From Woeseia sp. (GTDB lineage Bacteria; Pseudomonadota; Gammaproteobacteria; Steroidobacterales; Woeseiaceae): a DNA stretch of 64,000 nucleotides. Below the pieces are notes generated by a model, which was not told the origin of the DNA, did no database searches, and saw only the letters and a list, made by a program, of their open reading frames with translations. The translations under genes and the position numbers were made by a program. The number at the start of each line of letters is the position of its first letter. The stretch's first letter is position 1. This document shows, one piece after another, positions 1-9,383 of the stretch. The stretch spans positions 2,277,305 through 2,341,304 of the forward strand of contig JAJFKW010000001.1 in NCBI GenBank assembly GCA_021773015.1, in the 5' to 3' direction.

Positions 1-1605
1 AATTTTGTCAAAAATGGAGTACTCCATGGGCGCGTGTGTTGTCCGACACGACTGCGGAAAAAGCTCTGCAGCACTGGTTGTTGTAGATCTATCATGCATT
101 GCTTGAAGCCGCGTTCTCAGCGCGTTCTTGCCATCGTCAGTCAATACGTTTTCGTGATATCCAAAATCGCAATACACGTTTTCGTAAGTAACACACAGGT
201 TATGTGCCTGCACACCAAAGGACCGATCGAAGTCCGCATCAGTGCCGTACCACGCATCACCGCCAGAGTGTCCGAGAATCAACCGTAGCTTCGGGTTTTC
301 TTTCAGCCGCGGTAGCCACTTACATGGATCAGCGAACTCTTGTCCATACCCTTTGTAACCTTCAAACCCCTGCGGCGTATGGTGCGCGAAGATTAGCAAT
401 CCCTCATTCTCGGCAAATTCGAAAAATCGCTGCGATACCCCCTCCAGCGTTTGCTCCTTTGCCTTGCTAGGATTGGTCACCGTGACCCCCCAGTTTCTTC
501 GAACGCGGTTGCTGCCTAATGGATTGTAACGGTGCTTCCATTGTTTGCGAGCACCGCCTTGGTAGATAATGCCCCGAAATCGTTTCGGCTTTCGTGGAAT
601 TCTGTCAACCGATGCGCTGTAGCCACTCGGCGGATAATATTTGGCACCAACAACGCCGCTAGCAATTGCAGTTTTCAAAATCGATAAATCATAATCGTCG
701 TAGCGGAAAGGTACGAATGCTGAAAATGTTATCAATCGATCGTCGTTTAGCTCGCGCATCTTTTTGACGATCGCGTGCTGATCTGCGAATGCAACCGGCG
801 GTGCACTGTTGTATACCGGCTCAAGGTCCATCATGTAATGCACAAAATAGTCAACCATACAATTTTCATCTAGCAGTTGCTGAGCAAGCTTGTCCTCTGG
901 CTGTATCATCACTGCAAAAAACCGGTATGCGCCCTGTACGGTAGCGACTAGCTCGAATGGCTTAATGAGCAGCGCAACAAGTCGATCAACGATTTTCAAC
1001 TCTGCCATCGCATTGACCATCGCGGCGTGACCGTCAGGCGCGAGCGCACCAATGTTGAAACTGCTGGCGCCCGGTTGACCGGACAAGTCAGCAAAATAGT
1101 CTGTCAACGGCGTATCCGCCGGTTGACCAAGCGCAGACGCATTTGTCCTCATCGCTTGCTCGTTCTCCAGTTCGGAGACAAGATATTCGTTCAGCTCGCG
1201 ATCAAATCTGTCTCGTTCCGGCGTACTGAGTGACTCAATCGGTGCATCTAGATAATCGATGTTCGCAGATATTGCACGGGTCCTGAAATCTACGCTAATC
1301 GCATCGCTGCCAGTGCGATATTGTAGCGACGCGAATTGATCTGCAGCCGATTCCTCGACGCGTCCGGTCATTCCCCAGATAATGTCAGCCGCCACACCGG
1401 CGACAAAATCGGGGACGCCCCAACCGTAGAGGATGCCGCGTAGCGGAAGATGCCGGAAATTGAACGTGTGTGCGTGAAAATCGACAACCGGGTAATCCAT
1501 GTCCTTTTTGCGGCACGCACCTTTTTCCCAGGCCTCCGCCGCAACACTGTTGCTCGCAACAACGATCCCGAATATTGCTATTAGTATTCTGTAACTTGTT
1601 CGCAT
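1..1605 (-). CDS. Exported amidohydrolase-like protein, C-terminus cut by window edge
   Basis: The frame is open from an ATG at 1605 to the first base of the window, 535 codons without a stop, so the gene is partial. The start has GGAG 9-11 bases upstream. The N-terminus is a clear Sec signal peptide (hydrophobic residues 7-20, then an AxA-like cleavage site near VAAEA). The mature part has an early VDFHAHTFN motif, a later FAHHTP motif and a LILGHSGGD motif, the His pattern of amidohydrolase_2/TIM-barrel metal-dependent hydrolases. I infer a periplasmic or secreted metal-dependent hydrolase of unknown substrate. It lies 20 nt after the trypsin-like gene and is the last visible member of the exported-protease operon. 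Fold family is fairly sure; function is not. Confidence 0.75.
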   Translation of the reverse strand, partial: MRTSYRILIAIFGIVVASNSVAAEAWEKGACRKKDMDYPVVDFHAHTFNFRHLPLRGILYGWGVPDFVAGVAADIIWGMTGRVEESAADQFASLQYRTGSDAISVDFRTRAISANIDYLDAPIESLSTPERDRFDRELNEYLVSELENEQAMRTNASALGQPADTPLTDYFADLSGQPGASSFNIGALAPDGHAAMVNAMAELKIVDRLVALLIKPFELVATVQGAYRFFAVMIQPEDKLAQQLLDENCMVDYFVHYMMDLEPVYNSAPPVAFADQHAIVKKMRELNDDRLITFSAFVPFRYDDYDLSILKTAIASGVVGAKYYPPSGYSASVDRIPRKPKRFRGIIYQGGARKQWKHRYNPLGSNRVRRNWGVTVTNPSKAKEQTLEGVSQRFFEFAENEGLLIFAHHTPQGFEGYKGYGQEFADPCKWLPRLKENPKLRLILGHSGGDAWYGTDADFDRSFGVQAHNLCVTYENVYCDFGYHENVLTDDGKNALRTRLQAMHDRSTTTSAAELFPQSCRTTHAPMEYSIFDKI

Positions 1606-1625
1606 TCGGTTTGCTCCTCGAAGAA

Positions 1626-2774
1626 TTACTGTGAGTCGGTCACCAATTCTAGGCTTATTTTCTTATCCTGAAGATCAGCGAGAATCAGGCCGATATGCAC
1701 CGCTCGATTGAGAAGATTGTTGTTGTCTTCCTCAAAACCCAAGTGATGCAAGCCAACAACCTGTCGCTGCTGCCTATCAATTACCGGTGCACCCGAGCTT
1801 CCGGTTTCGGTGTCACAAAGATGTTCGAAATCGGAAGCCGGGTTCTTCCGACCGACCACATTAGGCCTTCCAACCTCGCAATCGATAACCGACACGTGCT
1901 TAATTTTCCCGCCAGGATGCTGAATGATCATGAGGTCCTGAGTGGCGGTAACGGCCACCGCACGAAAGTTGAGTGCCGGCCGATCTATCGGCGCTACCAT
2001 TTCGGCCAGCGTGTAGTCCAGCGTATAACTTGTCGCCACGGAGTTTTTCAATCTTGTAAATACCGTATCCGCGGCAGCGCTGTCAAAATCGAATTCAACA
2101 ACAGCTGATTTCATTTCTGCTTCGCTTGAAAGGCAATGTTGATTGGTCATTACAAGTTGCGGAGCGACGATAAATCCGGTACAGGTATAAACCTCTTTGT
2201 CGTCGCCAATAAATTCCAATCTGGCAACCGATCGACCGATTTCCTTGACCCACGGCATATGCGCGGTGATCGGCGATAGATCGTCTTCGCCAGTGATCGA
2301 CTGCCTCACCGGCGGCTTCTTAATTACTGCGATACCGGCTATTTGTATGACAACAGGGTTGTCGATGACCGAGCTATGCAACTCAATATTGAGAGTCGAT
2401 CCAAGGTGTTTGCCGGACCAGTAAGAACCTGCCAGCATATCTTCGCTGTGTATGCTTTCTTTCAACTTATCATTTTGGTGTATCTCAATATGCCAGGTGC
2501 CAGTTGCCGCGAGATCATCTGTGCGAATGAACTGTACTCGGAGCGCCTCGGCACCTTCGTAGCTTAACGGTTGGATCGCAATTCGCCCCGCAGTGTCTAG
2601 TGTGGGCAGCATGTTAATCATCGGCGTTTTGACGTTTCCAGAGGACCGTAATACAGCACGCCGTTCCTCAACGAGAGCCTGCGCCGCGACTTCATTACCG
2701 ATGAAAAGTACGCACACGGCAGGAAAAGCCAGGCCGGTGTACAGCCGCGTCCACCAGCCGGACACAGGAATCAC
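1626..2774 (-). CDS. Secreted trypsin-like (S1/V8-type) serine protease
   Basis: The open frame extends upstream to an ATG at 2882, but that part lies wholly inside the preceding subtilisin gene. A GTG at 2774 overlaps that gene's TGA as GTGA and leads straight into a hydrophobic signal segment ending in AAQA, so I take it as the start (382 aa). The catalytic triad is readable: His in TNQHC (about residue 213), Asp in LDYTL (about 253) and Ser in GSSGAP (about 327). The context QHPGG is also typical of glutamyl-endopeptidase/V8-like proteins. About 170 residues before the protease domain look like a beta-rich prodomain. It should be translationally coupled to the subtilisin and act outside the cytoplasm. 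Confidence 0.82.
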   Translation of the reverse strand: MIPVSGWWTRLYTGLAFPAVCVLFIGNEVAAQALVEERRAVLRSSGNVKTPMINMLPTLDTAGRIAIQPLSYEGAEALRVQFIRTDDLAATGTWHIEIHQNDKLKESIHSEDMLAGSYWSGKHLGSTLNIELHSSVIDNPVVIQIAGIAVIKKPPVRQSITGEDDLSPITAHMPWVKEIGRSVARLEFIGDDKEVYTCTGFIVAPQLVMTNQHCLSSEAEMKSAVVEFDFDSAAADTVFTRLKNSVATSYTLDYTLAEMVAPIDRPALNFRAVAVTATQDLMIIQHPGGKIKHVSVIDCEVGRPNVVGRKNPASDFEHLCDTETGSSGAPVIDRQQRQVVGLHHLGFEEDNNNLLNRAVHIGLILADLQDKKISLELVTDSQ

Positions 2775-5749
2775 CACTCTACCGAATAGCTCATGGCTTT
2801 GTAGTAGTGCCGTATCGTTTCGATGTTTATCGGAGCATCGCAGAGTTCCGACGCGGACGAGCTTGCCGTCGCGGTGCTCCATAGCATCGCGGACTCACAC
2901 TTAATCGTTCCTGACAATTTGGCATGTAGGATGATCATCAACTTTTCCGTCTCTTGATTACGCATCACAACACGGTAAGTGCCGCCTGATTTATTTCTTT
3001 TCAACGACAATACGATATTCATCGGAATCTTTCTCCTCTGATACGCTACAGAGCCGTCGGATTTGGTGTACAAAGTTGCCGGAAAGTCCTCAATTTTTAG
3101 CTTCGTATTGGTACGGCCAGTAATAACGTGGAGGTCCTCGTCGTCGCCGTTCGTACGAATCACATCACTATCTGGAAATCTTACTGCATCGCCCAAATTT
3201 AGCGCGCCACCCCAAACCTTGCCGTCAAAGTTTTCATGCCAGTCAGCGGTAGCAATCAACCTCGCCTTGACACTACCGAGGGGTTTTCCTTCGCCGTAAT
3301 CTTCGTCAAGTAAATACGCAGCAGCTGCGGAAACAGCAGGCGCGGCCTGCGAAGTGCCGCTCGCCCTGCCATATTTTTTGTCGTCGGATGCGCTGACAAT
3401 GTCCAAGCCTGGCGCTGCCAAATCGACCAACTTTTTCCCATAGTTTACGCCAGCCATAATTTGATCGCCGGCGTTTAACGCAGTTACAACTATCACATTG
3501 TCTCGGTCACTCCACTTGACGGCCGAATCATCATCGTCTTCGTTTAGGTTTACATTACTGTTGCCCGCCGCCAGCACAAACATACGTGACTTATACTCGT
3601 TTTCGATGAATTTTCTGTACCGTAAACTGTCTGCCAGCCGCTGACTTACGTTGATCGTTTTGACGAATCCCCGTTTGGCATCGAACAATCCCGCATTTAT
3701 TGCAGATTCGCCAGACGCTTCGATGAACAGTAGTTGCGACCTCGGCAACAAACCAGCCCAGCAATGTCCGTGCCTACCGCCCACGATCGCGGAAACATGC
3801 GTGCCATGGTGCAGCGACTGTGTATACACATCAACTCCGTCAACCTCCTGAACACCACCGCTAAAACTTGCAGGGCTCGGCGTTGGCACGAGATCGAACT
3901 CGTCTGGATCTGGGTCAAACTCAAACCAGGTTGGGAATGCTGAATTTAGCTCAAAAATTTGATGTGATTTGATGACGTCTTGCTCAGCGATTCCTACTTT
4001 TACTGTACTCTCGACGAAATCCAGGTAGTCGAACGGGTAATTGATTCGTTTCGCCCATTTTTCATGATCGTCGCGGAGCGCGTTACAAGTTTGCGAAGCT
4101 GTGATTCCAGCCGGAATGTCGAGATGATGAGAGTATGCGGACTGCTCCGTATAAATTTTTTGGCTATTGAATTCCACTCCGTCATACTTCTTTAGACCCT
4201 CCCATTGCCCATAATCTTCACCGTGATTTGTTATCGGCAGCGCCGCAGTTACCGACCACGTTTCGTAGGGCAATGTCACGCTGCCTTTTCTCATCGTAGA
4301 TAGAGATTTTGAATCCACCGCAGCAAGCGACTTGTTCAATCGTTGTAGCAACCGAACGCTTACTTTTTTGCGCAGCGCGTCAGAGACGATAATTCGATCG
4401 AGATGCTCAATTACGGACATGCCGTCCAAAGACACGTCTTTGACGCCCAACTCGCTGTTCAATACGAGGTTGGGGATTACGACACTTTGCCCACTTCGAA
4501 CGGGCTGTTTGAGAATTGCTGTCGAACTCAATCCAGCACACCTGTCGGGATTCAAATCGCAGTACAAATTTGCAAATTGAAGATACGTATTTGACCCGCC
4601 AGCGATATCTACCTTTTGGTCTCGCCGGAACGGCCAAATACCAACACGACGGTTCGCTTCCAAAAATTCGTCGCTCGGCAAAATAAGTACACGCTCACTC
4701 ACCAGAAAATGCTCTACAGTTGCGTAATCTGTTACTGCAAGGGCGCTTCTATAGGGCAGTAAGTTTTTCTCATGCAGAGCTACATACAAATCAAGCAATG
4801 CCAGCTGCGCGTCTTCCGGTTCTGAGTCAAGGACGACTTCAATGGGAACTGTACGGTCTATTTTTCGGAACTCGCCTTTGTCTATTACAAAGAAACTGTC
4901 GGAGCTCACCTGTAGTTGTGAAATATCTGTAAGGTTGGCAGTATCGCCAACTGCGAGGACCAACTCGTCGGATGCTTCAATATAGCTATAAATTCGTTCA
5001 CTATCGGCAACGTATAGCACGCCATCTTGTGCCGCAATAGATCGAAACTGATTCGCCCTTGAGCGCTGTATTTCCTGTCGTGTCAGTGAATGCCGATCGC
5101 GGACCTGTACAAAATCGCCGTCGAAATACAGTGAAATCACTTCGATCTGTTGCTCATCTCGGTTTAATACTGCTAGTTTATTCCATGATAAGAACGTAAT
5201 AGACGTCGATTCGATCTTGGATTTTAATAATCGCAGTTCGCCTCCGGCTGTAGTAGTCCAATACACGCGACGACCCGCATCGTCCAACAGTAAGATCAGG
5301 CCCTCCGGTGATATCGCGATTTGCGACGGTGACACATCTGGAACACCTTCCGCCAACATCGTCCGGTTGCCAGTCACCAAGTCCGTCAGGCTAAGGTCAC
5401 CGCGCGCATCATTCCAGACCACCAGTTGGCCATCCAACTCGGCAATTGCAGTCGGATTTTCAAAGTAGAATGACACTGAAGTTTCAGCGAGATCACCAGA
5501 GACATTGGTTTCTGACTTGTCTTGAAAGTACGCGATTCGCCCGCCAATTTCCTCTGTGTAAGCGACGAAAAGTCCAGAACGAAATGGTTGTGACGGATCA
5601 TCTTTTGAATTCGAAACTGCAGCGATACTCGTCACTCGTTCCGGCTCGTAAATTTGCATTCCGGCATTCGTTAACATCGGGACAAACAGCAGCCAGCTGG
5701 TGACGGTCGCCCCCAAGCACTGCGCTAGTTTTCTATCGACCATTTTCAC
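2771..5749 (-). CDS. Large secreted subtilisin-like (S8) protein with repeat-rich N-terminus
   Basis: This 992-aa protein starts with a signal peptide (hydrophobic about 12-27, cleavage near TNAG). Residues about 40-300 show repeated short beta-strand motifs resembling a propeller. The S8 domain occupies about 580-860: His in HHGTHVSAI (648), oxyanion Asn in AAGNSN (730) and Ser in SGTSQAAP (800). The usual catalytic Asp strand is represented by VKVGIAEQD, where Glu589 sits at the expected Asp position, so activity may be altered. A beta-rich tail with possible disulfide cysteines follows. The start is 22 nt behind the astacin gene and the stop overlaps the trypsin gene. Most subtilases are 300-600 aa, so the N-terminal extension is unusual. 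Confidence 0.85.
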   Translation of the reverse strand: MKMVDRKLAQCLGATVTSWLLFVPMLTNAGMQIYEPERVTSIAAVSNSKDDPSQPFRSGLFVAYTEEIGGRIAYFQDKSETNVSGDLAETSVSFYFENPTAIAELDGQLVVWNDARGDLSLTDLVTGNRTMLAEGVPDVSPSQIAISPEGLILLLDDAGRRVYWTTTAGGELRLLKSKIESTSITFLSWNKLAVLNRDEQQIEVISLYFDGDFVQVRDRHSLTRQEIQRSRANQFRSIAAQDGVLYVADSERIYSYIEASDELVLAVGDTANLTDISQLQVSSDSFFVIDKGEFRKIDRTVPIEVVLDSEPEDAQLALLDLYVALHEKNLLPYRSALAVTDYATVEHFLVSERVLILPSDEFLEANRRVGIWPFRRDQKVDIAGGSNTYLQFANLYCDLNPDRCAGLSSTAILKQPVRSGQSVVIPNLVLNSELGVKDVSLDGMSVIEHLDRIIVSDALRKKVSVRLLQRLNKSLAAVDSKSLSTMRKGSVTLPYETWSVTAALPITNHGEDYGQWEGLKKYDGVEFNSQKIYTEQSAYSHHLDIPAGITASQTCNALRDDHEKWAKRINYPFDYLDFVESTVKVGIAEQDVIKSHQIFELNSAFPTWFEFDPDPDEFDLVPTPSPASFSGGVQEVDGVDVYTQSLHHGTHVSAIVGGRHGHCWAGLLPRSQLLFIEASGESAINAGLFDAKRGFVKTINVSQRLADSLRYRKFIENEYKSRMFVLAAGNSNVNLNEDDDDSAVKWSDRDNVIVVTALNAGDQIMAGVNYGKKLVDLAAPGLDIVSASDDKKYGRASGTSQAAPAVSAAAAYLLDEDYGEGKPLGSVKARLIATADWHENFDGKVWGGALNLGDAVRFPDSDVIRTNGDDEDLHVITGRTNTKLKIEDFPATLYTKSDGSVAYQRRKIPMNIVLSLKRNKSGGTYRVVMRNQETEKLMIILHAKLSGTIKCESAMLWSTATASSSASELCDAPINIETIRHYYKAMSYSVEW

Positions 5750-5771
5750 ACCCCCTTATGCAGTGGTAGTG

Positions 5772-7031
5772 CTATGGAGCTACAAACGATATCTCAAGGT
5801 TGTAGTTTCCGCGTGCGAAACCATGCACCATTACGCGAGCGACGCTGGCGTCAGCGGGCACATCGAGCTCACATCGCTCTTCTGCGCCGGTCAAAAATGG
5901 GCGACAGTCGAATTTAGTGCCGACTTGCGGTGCTTGGTCAAATTTGACATACAAATCAGGATCACCTGGCGAATTGCTGGCCCCGGTCATTGTTGCGACG
6001 AAGTGTGAGCCGGGCTTGACGGATATTTTCTCAAATCTCTTTTCCTCATTCATACTGACTGACTCGTTGGGAAAATGTGAGGTCATTGCCTGCGATGCCA
6101 CCGGCGTTGTGCATAGCGTCGAGTCAATCGTGAAACCACTTGCGGCACCGTACAAACACGCAACACCGTTTTTGTCTTTGTTGGTCAGCGTCAAACTCCA
6201 ATCGCCAAGTCCATTGCACTGTGGATAATGCATAACCGAAAACGGATCGTAGTCGGTCAGTGGCTGCCAGTTTTGGTCCTCAAAACAGATCCCTGCTTCC
6301 GGTCGAGTATGTTCGTGCCGCGCACCAATTGTATGACCCAACTCATGCCGTAGTATTCCGACCAGTTGCAAGACTTGATTGGGATCGAGTCGAAATGAGG
6401 ATTCATCCACTAATACGTTGCGATCCGCGCGCGATTCGTTGGGGAAGAACGCTCGAGCAAGATACTCACCAAATACGTTGACTGGCCGCACATCGAAAAC
6501 AACGTTGGAATTACCCGCGTTACACGCACTATCCTCAGACATCAAATGTATAAAGTCGATATCTGCAACTGACTCCCAGGATGATGTAGCGTTTTGCATT
6601 TGTGCGACCATCTGGTGGTAGCGTGGTCCGAAGCTTTCGCTCACACAATACGTTAGTGCACGCTTTTGCGCCGTGCTCCACACCGCCTGAAGGCCCCCAA
6701 CTGTCGCCACTGCAAATTCTGGAGAATTGGCGCTCGGAGGGGCAGGCTCTGCTGCCACGTTTTGTTCATAGAATTCGCGAAGTAGTTTTTCATCGGCAAT
6801 CGACGTATCACCGTTAACAATATACTTGCCGCCCTCAAACGGTTCTTTGTAAGTCTTGTTTTTGAACTCGCGATAGGACATTTCCGCGTATGCGGCGCGA
6901 CTCAGTTCGGCACCTTCACGTAGCAACTGCTTCGCTTCATTAAAAGTCGGTTCTTCCGCGAACGCGGGGACGGCAAATATCAATCCGAAAATGACCGTGA
7001 AAAATCTGAATTTATTGCCGTTATTATTCAT
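5772..7031 (-). CDS. Secreted astacin-like (M12A) metalloprotease with C-terminal PPC domain
   Basis: The ATG at 7031 is preceded by AGGAGAG at good spacing, giving 419 aa. A TTG one codon upstream is less likely. A signal peptide ends at VPAFA. The zinc site HELGHTIGARHEH (about 229-241) is the HExxHxxGxxH motif of metzincins with the extra Glu typical of astacins, and SVMHY (about 265) is the Met-turn Tyr motif. Residues about 325-419 look like a bacterial pre-peptidase C-terminal domain: GSHFVATMTG, the DPDLYVKF strand and paired cysteines. It therefore acts outside the cell or in the periplasm. It lies between a small secreted protein (40 nt upstream) and the subtilisin (22 nt downstream), in one apparent operon. 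Confidence 0.88.
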   Translation of the reverse strand: MNNNGNKFRFFTVIFGLIFAVPAFAEEPTFNEAKQLLREGAELSRAAYAEMSYREFKNKTYKEPFEGGKYIVNGDTSIADEKLLREFYEQNVAAEPAPPSANSPEFAVATVGGLQAVWSTAQKRALTYCVSESFGPRYHQMVAQMQNATSSWESVADIDFIHLMSEDSACNAGNSNVVFDVRPVNVFGEYLARAFFPNESRADRNVLVDESSFRLDPNQVLQLVGILRHELGHTIGARHEHTRPEAGICFEDQNWQPLTDYDPFSVMHYPQCNGLGDWSLTLTNKDKNGVACLYGAASGFTIDSTLCTTPVASQAMTSHFPNESVSMNEEKRFEKISVKPGSHFVATMTGASNSPGDPDLYVKFDQAPQVGTKFDCRPFLTGAEERCELDVPADASVARVMVHGFARGNYNLEISFVAP

Positions 7032-7071
7032 CAAACTCTCCTAAGGAATTGGGCGGCATTTTCGAATACCG

Positions 7072-7455
7072 CTATTTTCTCTCACAAGATTCAGCGACGA
7101 TATTGAGCAGTAGTATCCCTTGAAATTTGCCGCAAATATCCTGCCACGCTACTTCGGCCGCACGACTATCTCTAAATGCGGCACAAACTTTTCGCTCGCC
7201 CTCAAGGCCAAATCGCGATTCGACAAGACGGTGAATGAGTTTTTTGCTCTGCAGCGACGTCAGTAGTGATTTGGCAGATTGAAATGCGTCATTCGCCGAC
7301 CTTGGAACACCGCCGCCCTTAGATAAGGCATAAATGGCGAAGCTATCGCCAGCGAATTCGCTGCAGTCGAAATGATTTTTTGTGATGGCCGCATCGTGAG
7401 GAGACGCCAGCGCGCCCAATAACATGCTTGCAAACTTGACGGTCAGCATAGACAT
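7072..7455 (-). CDS. Small exported protein of unknown function, first gene of protease operon
   Basis: This 127-aa protein has a short hydrophobic N-terminus (residues 3-17) consistent with a weak signal peptide. A mostly alpha-helical, charged body with about four cysteines follows. I recognise no family. It is the promoter-proximal gene of the minus-strand operon of exported proteases, 40 nt ahead of the astacin-like gene. By position it could be an inhibitor, chaperone or cofactor of those proteases, but nothing in the sequence proves this. Confidence 0.55.
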   Translation of the reverse strand: MSMLTVKFASMLLGALASPHDAAITKNHFDCSEFAGDSFAIYALSKGGGVPRSANDAFQSAKSLLTSLQSKKLIHRLVESRFGLEGERKVCAAFRDSRAAEVAWQDICGKFQGILLLNIVAESCERK

Positions 7456-7752
7456 GGCGATATACGGCCGATTAGGTGTTTGTTTTTATAAATTGCCGCA
7501 CAATGTTACCATATATAGAGAACTAATACTAAACTTGGGATAATACGGCCCGAAAATGGTCGTCACTGGTTTCTAGCTTCGGTCCACTAATCGTTGAATC
7601 GCGGTTAGTTTTGCCGTCGGCCAAAGACAGCTTTGCGATGCAGCGAATAACGCTATGATGATGCCGATTTGCCGACTTTAACCTGCCCCATCAATTATTC
7701 GACGCGCCGTCAATTTCCTGCAACAGCAGCAATTTTGGGATGTGGCTAACCT
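7456..7752. other. Divergent intergenic region
   Basis: This gap of about 300 bp separates the minus-strand exported-protease operon from the plus-strand metallo-beta-lactamase gene, so promoters for both must lie here. The stretch 7505-7535 is AT-rich (TACCATATATAGAG), a plausible core promoter area, but I could not place confident -35/-10 boxes. No small gene or RNA is recognisable. Confidence 0.4.
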
Positions 7753-9252
7753 ATGCATTCATACGCGAAACACCATGTACTCGTTGGACTTTTCCTTGTC
7801 ATATCCACTGCTGGCTGCTCTCGATCGCCCAGCACTGAACCTGATGGTGATATCCCGCTTTACGCCGACGAATTTGGCGAGGAGATTTTTGGGCCCGACT
7901 ACCGTCCTGTATCTCCTATTGACGTTGGCACACCACTGGAAATAGGTACGCCGAACGCGGGCATCCGGGTGCCTGCCGATTTACGGAAGCGCTTACACGA
8001 ATCATTCGCACCAAAGACTGAGGAATCTGGCAAGGCAGACGGCCTATCGAGAGGATCTCGTGAGACACGTTTACCTTTTCGACGTGAATTCGGTAGCGCA
8101 GGTAAAGCCGTTTCACCACTCGCGAAGATGCGACAACACACACGGAGCAAACGACACTCCATAGGGTCGCGAAACGTCGCATCCGAGGCCCGTACGACGA
8201 GCGCTGCTATTACGCTGCCGCAGATGTTTGTTCACTATGTTTTTGTAGGTCAAGGCGATGGCGCAATAGTGGAGTTTCCATGCGGCGTCGCGGTCATCGA
8301 CACGGGCGGCGAATTTGGTGGCGGCCAAAGAGCAAATGGCGCGCAATTGTTCGTTGACTATTTGACGGAATTTTTTGAAGAGAGGCCTGAGTTAAGCAAC
8401 ACAATTGATGTTTTGTTTACCACCCACCCGCATGCAGATCACCTGAATGGCCTGCCGCTCTTAACGCCTGAAGATGGAGAGGAGCCGATTTTTGATATTC
8501 GAAACGTCGTTGATAACGGTCAAACGGCGCCATCCGGAAGCATGGGAAAGCAAACTCGATTTCGAGAAAAATTTCGAGCGCTCGGTGCCGGTTACAGCGC
8601 GGTTGAGCTAGCGCGGCAAATTACCGCGACCGGTGCCACGAATAGCGTCATAGATCCTTTTGACTGCGGTGCCGTCGACCCGATCATTACAGTCTTTTGG
8701 GGTGGCATTAATGACGAGTTGCCGGACGATCAAGCTACCTCCACGTCCGAGTACAGCACGCCCAACAATCACAGTTTGGTGATTCGGATAGACTATGGAG
8801 AGGCTTCGTTTCTGTTCACAGGCGATTTGGAAGATCGCGGAGAAAGAGACCTGCGAACACAGTTTCAGTCCAATATCGATGTTTTCGACGTGGATATCTA
8901 TCAAGTCAGCCATCATGGCGCCGACGATGACACGTCAGACGAATTTCTTGAAATAATGTCACCTAACATTGCGATCGTTTCAATGGGCGACCCAACATTG
9001 CAGGCACGCAACACCGCGTTCGATCATGGCCACCCACGAACCGGTTTGCTGTCAGTTCTGCAGGACGAGCCCGCGGTGATTGCCGACTTTCGAGATCCAG
9101 CGGAAGAGTTTTTGGCCGCAGCGGCACAAGATGTCGTTCAACAGCCCACCTTAATTGAACGAGCTATTTTTGGCACCGGATGGGAGGGTACCGTCATTGT
9201 AGGCGCCTCGACCACAGGTGAATATGAAATTTTCGTCCTCGATCCCGAGTAG
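7753..9252 (+). CDS. ComEC-type metallo-beta-lactamase-fold probable lipoprotein
   Basis: The 499-aa protein begins with a hydrophobic segment and the lipobox-like STAGC (Cys22), suggesting an exported lipoprotein. Residues about 30-150 are low-complexity and basic, probably a linker. The metallo-beta-lactamase domain starts with VGQGDGAIVE and VIDTGG (about 165-185). It then shows the metal motif HPHADH (225-230), FLFTGDLE and SHHGADDDTS, in the pattern of the extracellular ComEC/Rec2 hydrolase domain. Such domains can cut nucleic acids or phosphoesters; the substrate here is unknown. It is transcribed away from the protease operon and may share its promoter region. No ComEC membrane channel is fused to it. 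Confidence 0.82.
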   Translation: MHSYAKHHVLVGLFLVISTAGCSRSPSTEPDGDIPLYADEFGEEIFGPDYRPVSPIDVGTPLEIGTPNAGIRVPADLRKRLHESFAPKTEESGKADGLSRGSRETRLPFRREFGSAGKAVSPLAKMRQHTRSKRHSIGSRNVASEARTTSAAITLPQMFVHYVFVGQGDGAIVEFPCGVAVIDTGGEFGGGQRANGAQLFVDYLTEFFEERPELSNTIDVLFTTHPHADHLNGLPLLTPEDGEEPIFDIRNVVDNGQTAPSGSMGKQTRFREKFRALGAGYSAVELARQITATGATNSVIDPFDCGAVDPIITVFWGGINDELPDDQATSTSEYSTPNNHSLVIRIDYGEASFLFTGDLEDRGERDLRTQFQSNIDVFDVDIYQVSHHGADDDTSDEFLEIMSPNIAIVSMGDPTLQARNTAFDHGHPRTGLLSVLQDEPAVIADFRDPAEEFLAAAAQDVVQQPTLIERAIFGTGWEGTVIVGASTTGEYEIFVLDPE

Positions 9253-9253
9253 A

Positions 9254-9283
9254 TTCACAATCAGGCTGAGTTTCGATTGTGAA
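9254..9283 (+). terminator. Stem-loop after the metallo-beta-lactamase gene
   Basis: Immediately after the stop codon, TTCACAATC (9254-9262) is complementary to GATTGTGAA (9275-9283), a perfect 9-bp stem with a 12-nt loop. No T-tract follows, so it is not a canonical intrinsic terminator. It may be an mRNA 3'-end or processing structure. Confidence 0.4.
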
Positions 9284-9383
9284 CGACTAAAGTAGCCTCA
9301 ATCAAACGACTTAAGCCGTAATAGGTTTACAATAGCTGGGAGAACCAATTGGCGAATTCATCTGATTCTGCTTGGGGTACATC

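Noticed and set aside
1-9252. Interpreting the MBL and trypsin-like genes as a known cytoplasmic phage-defence pair
   Set aside because: Both proteins have export signals and no STAND/NTPase or nucleic-acid sensor is nearby, so the known arrangement is not met.
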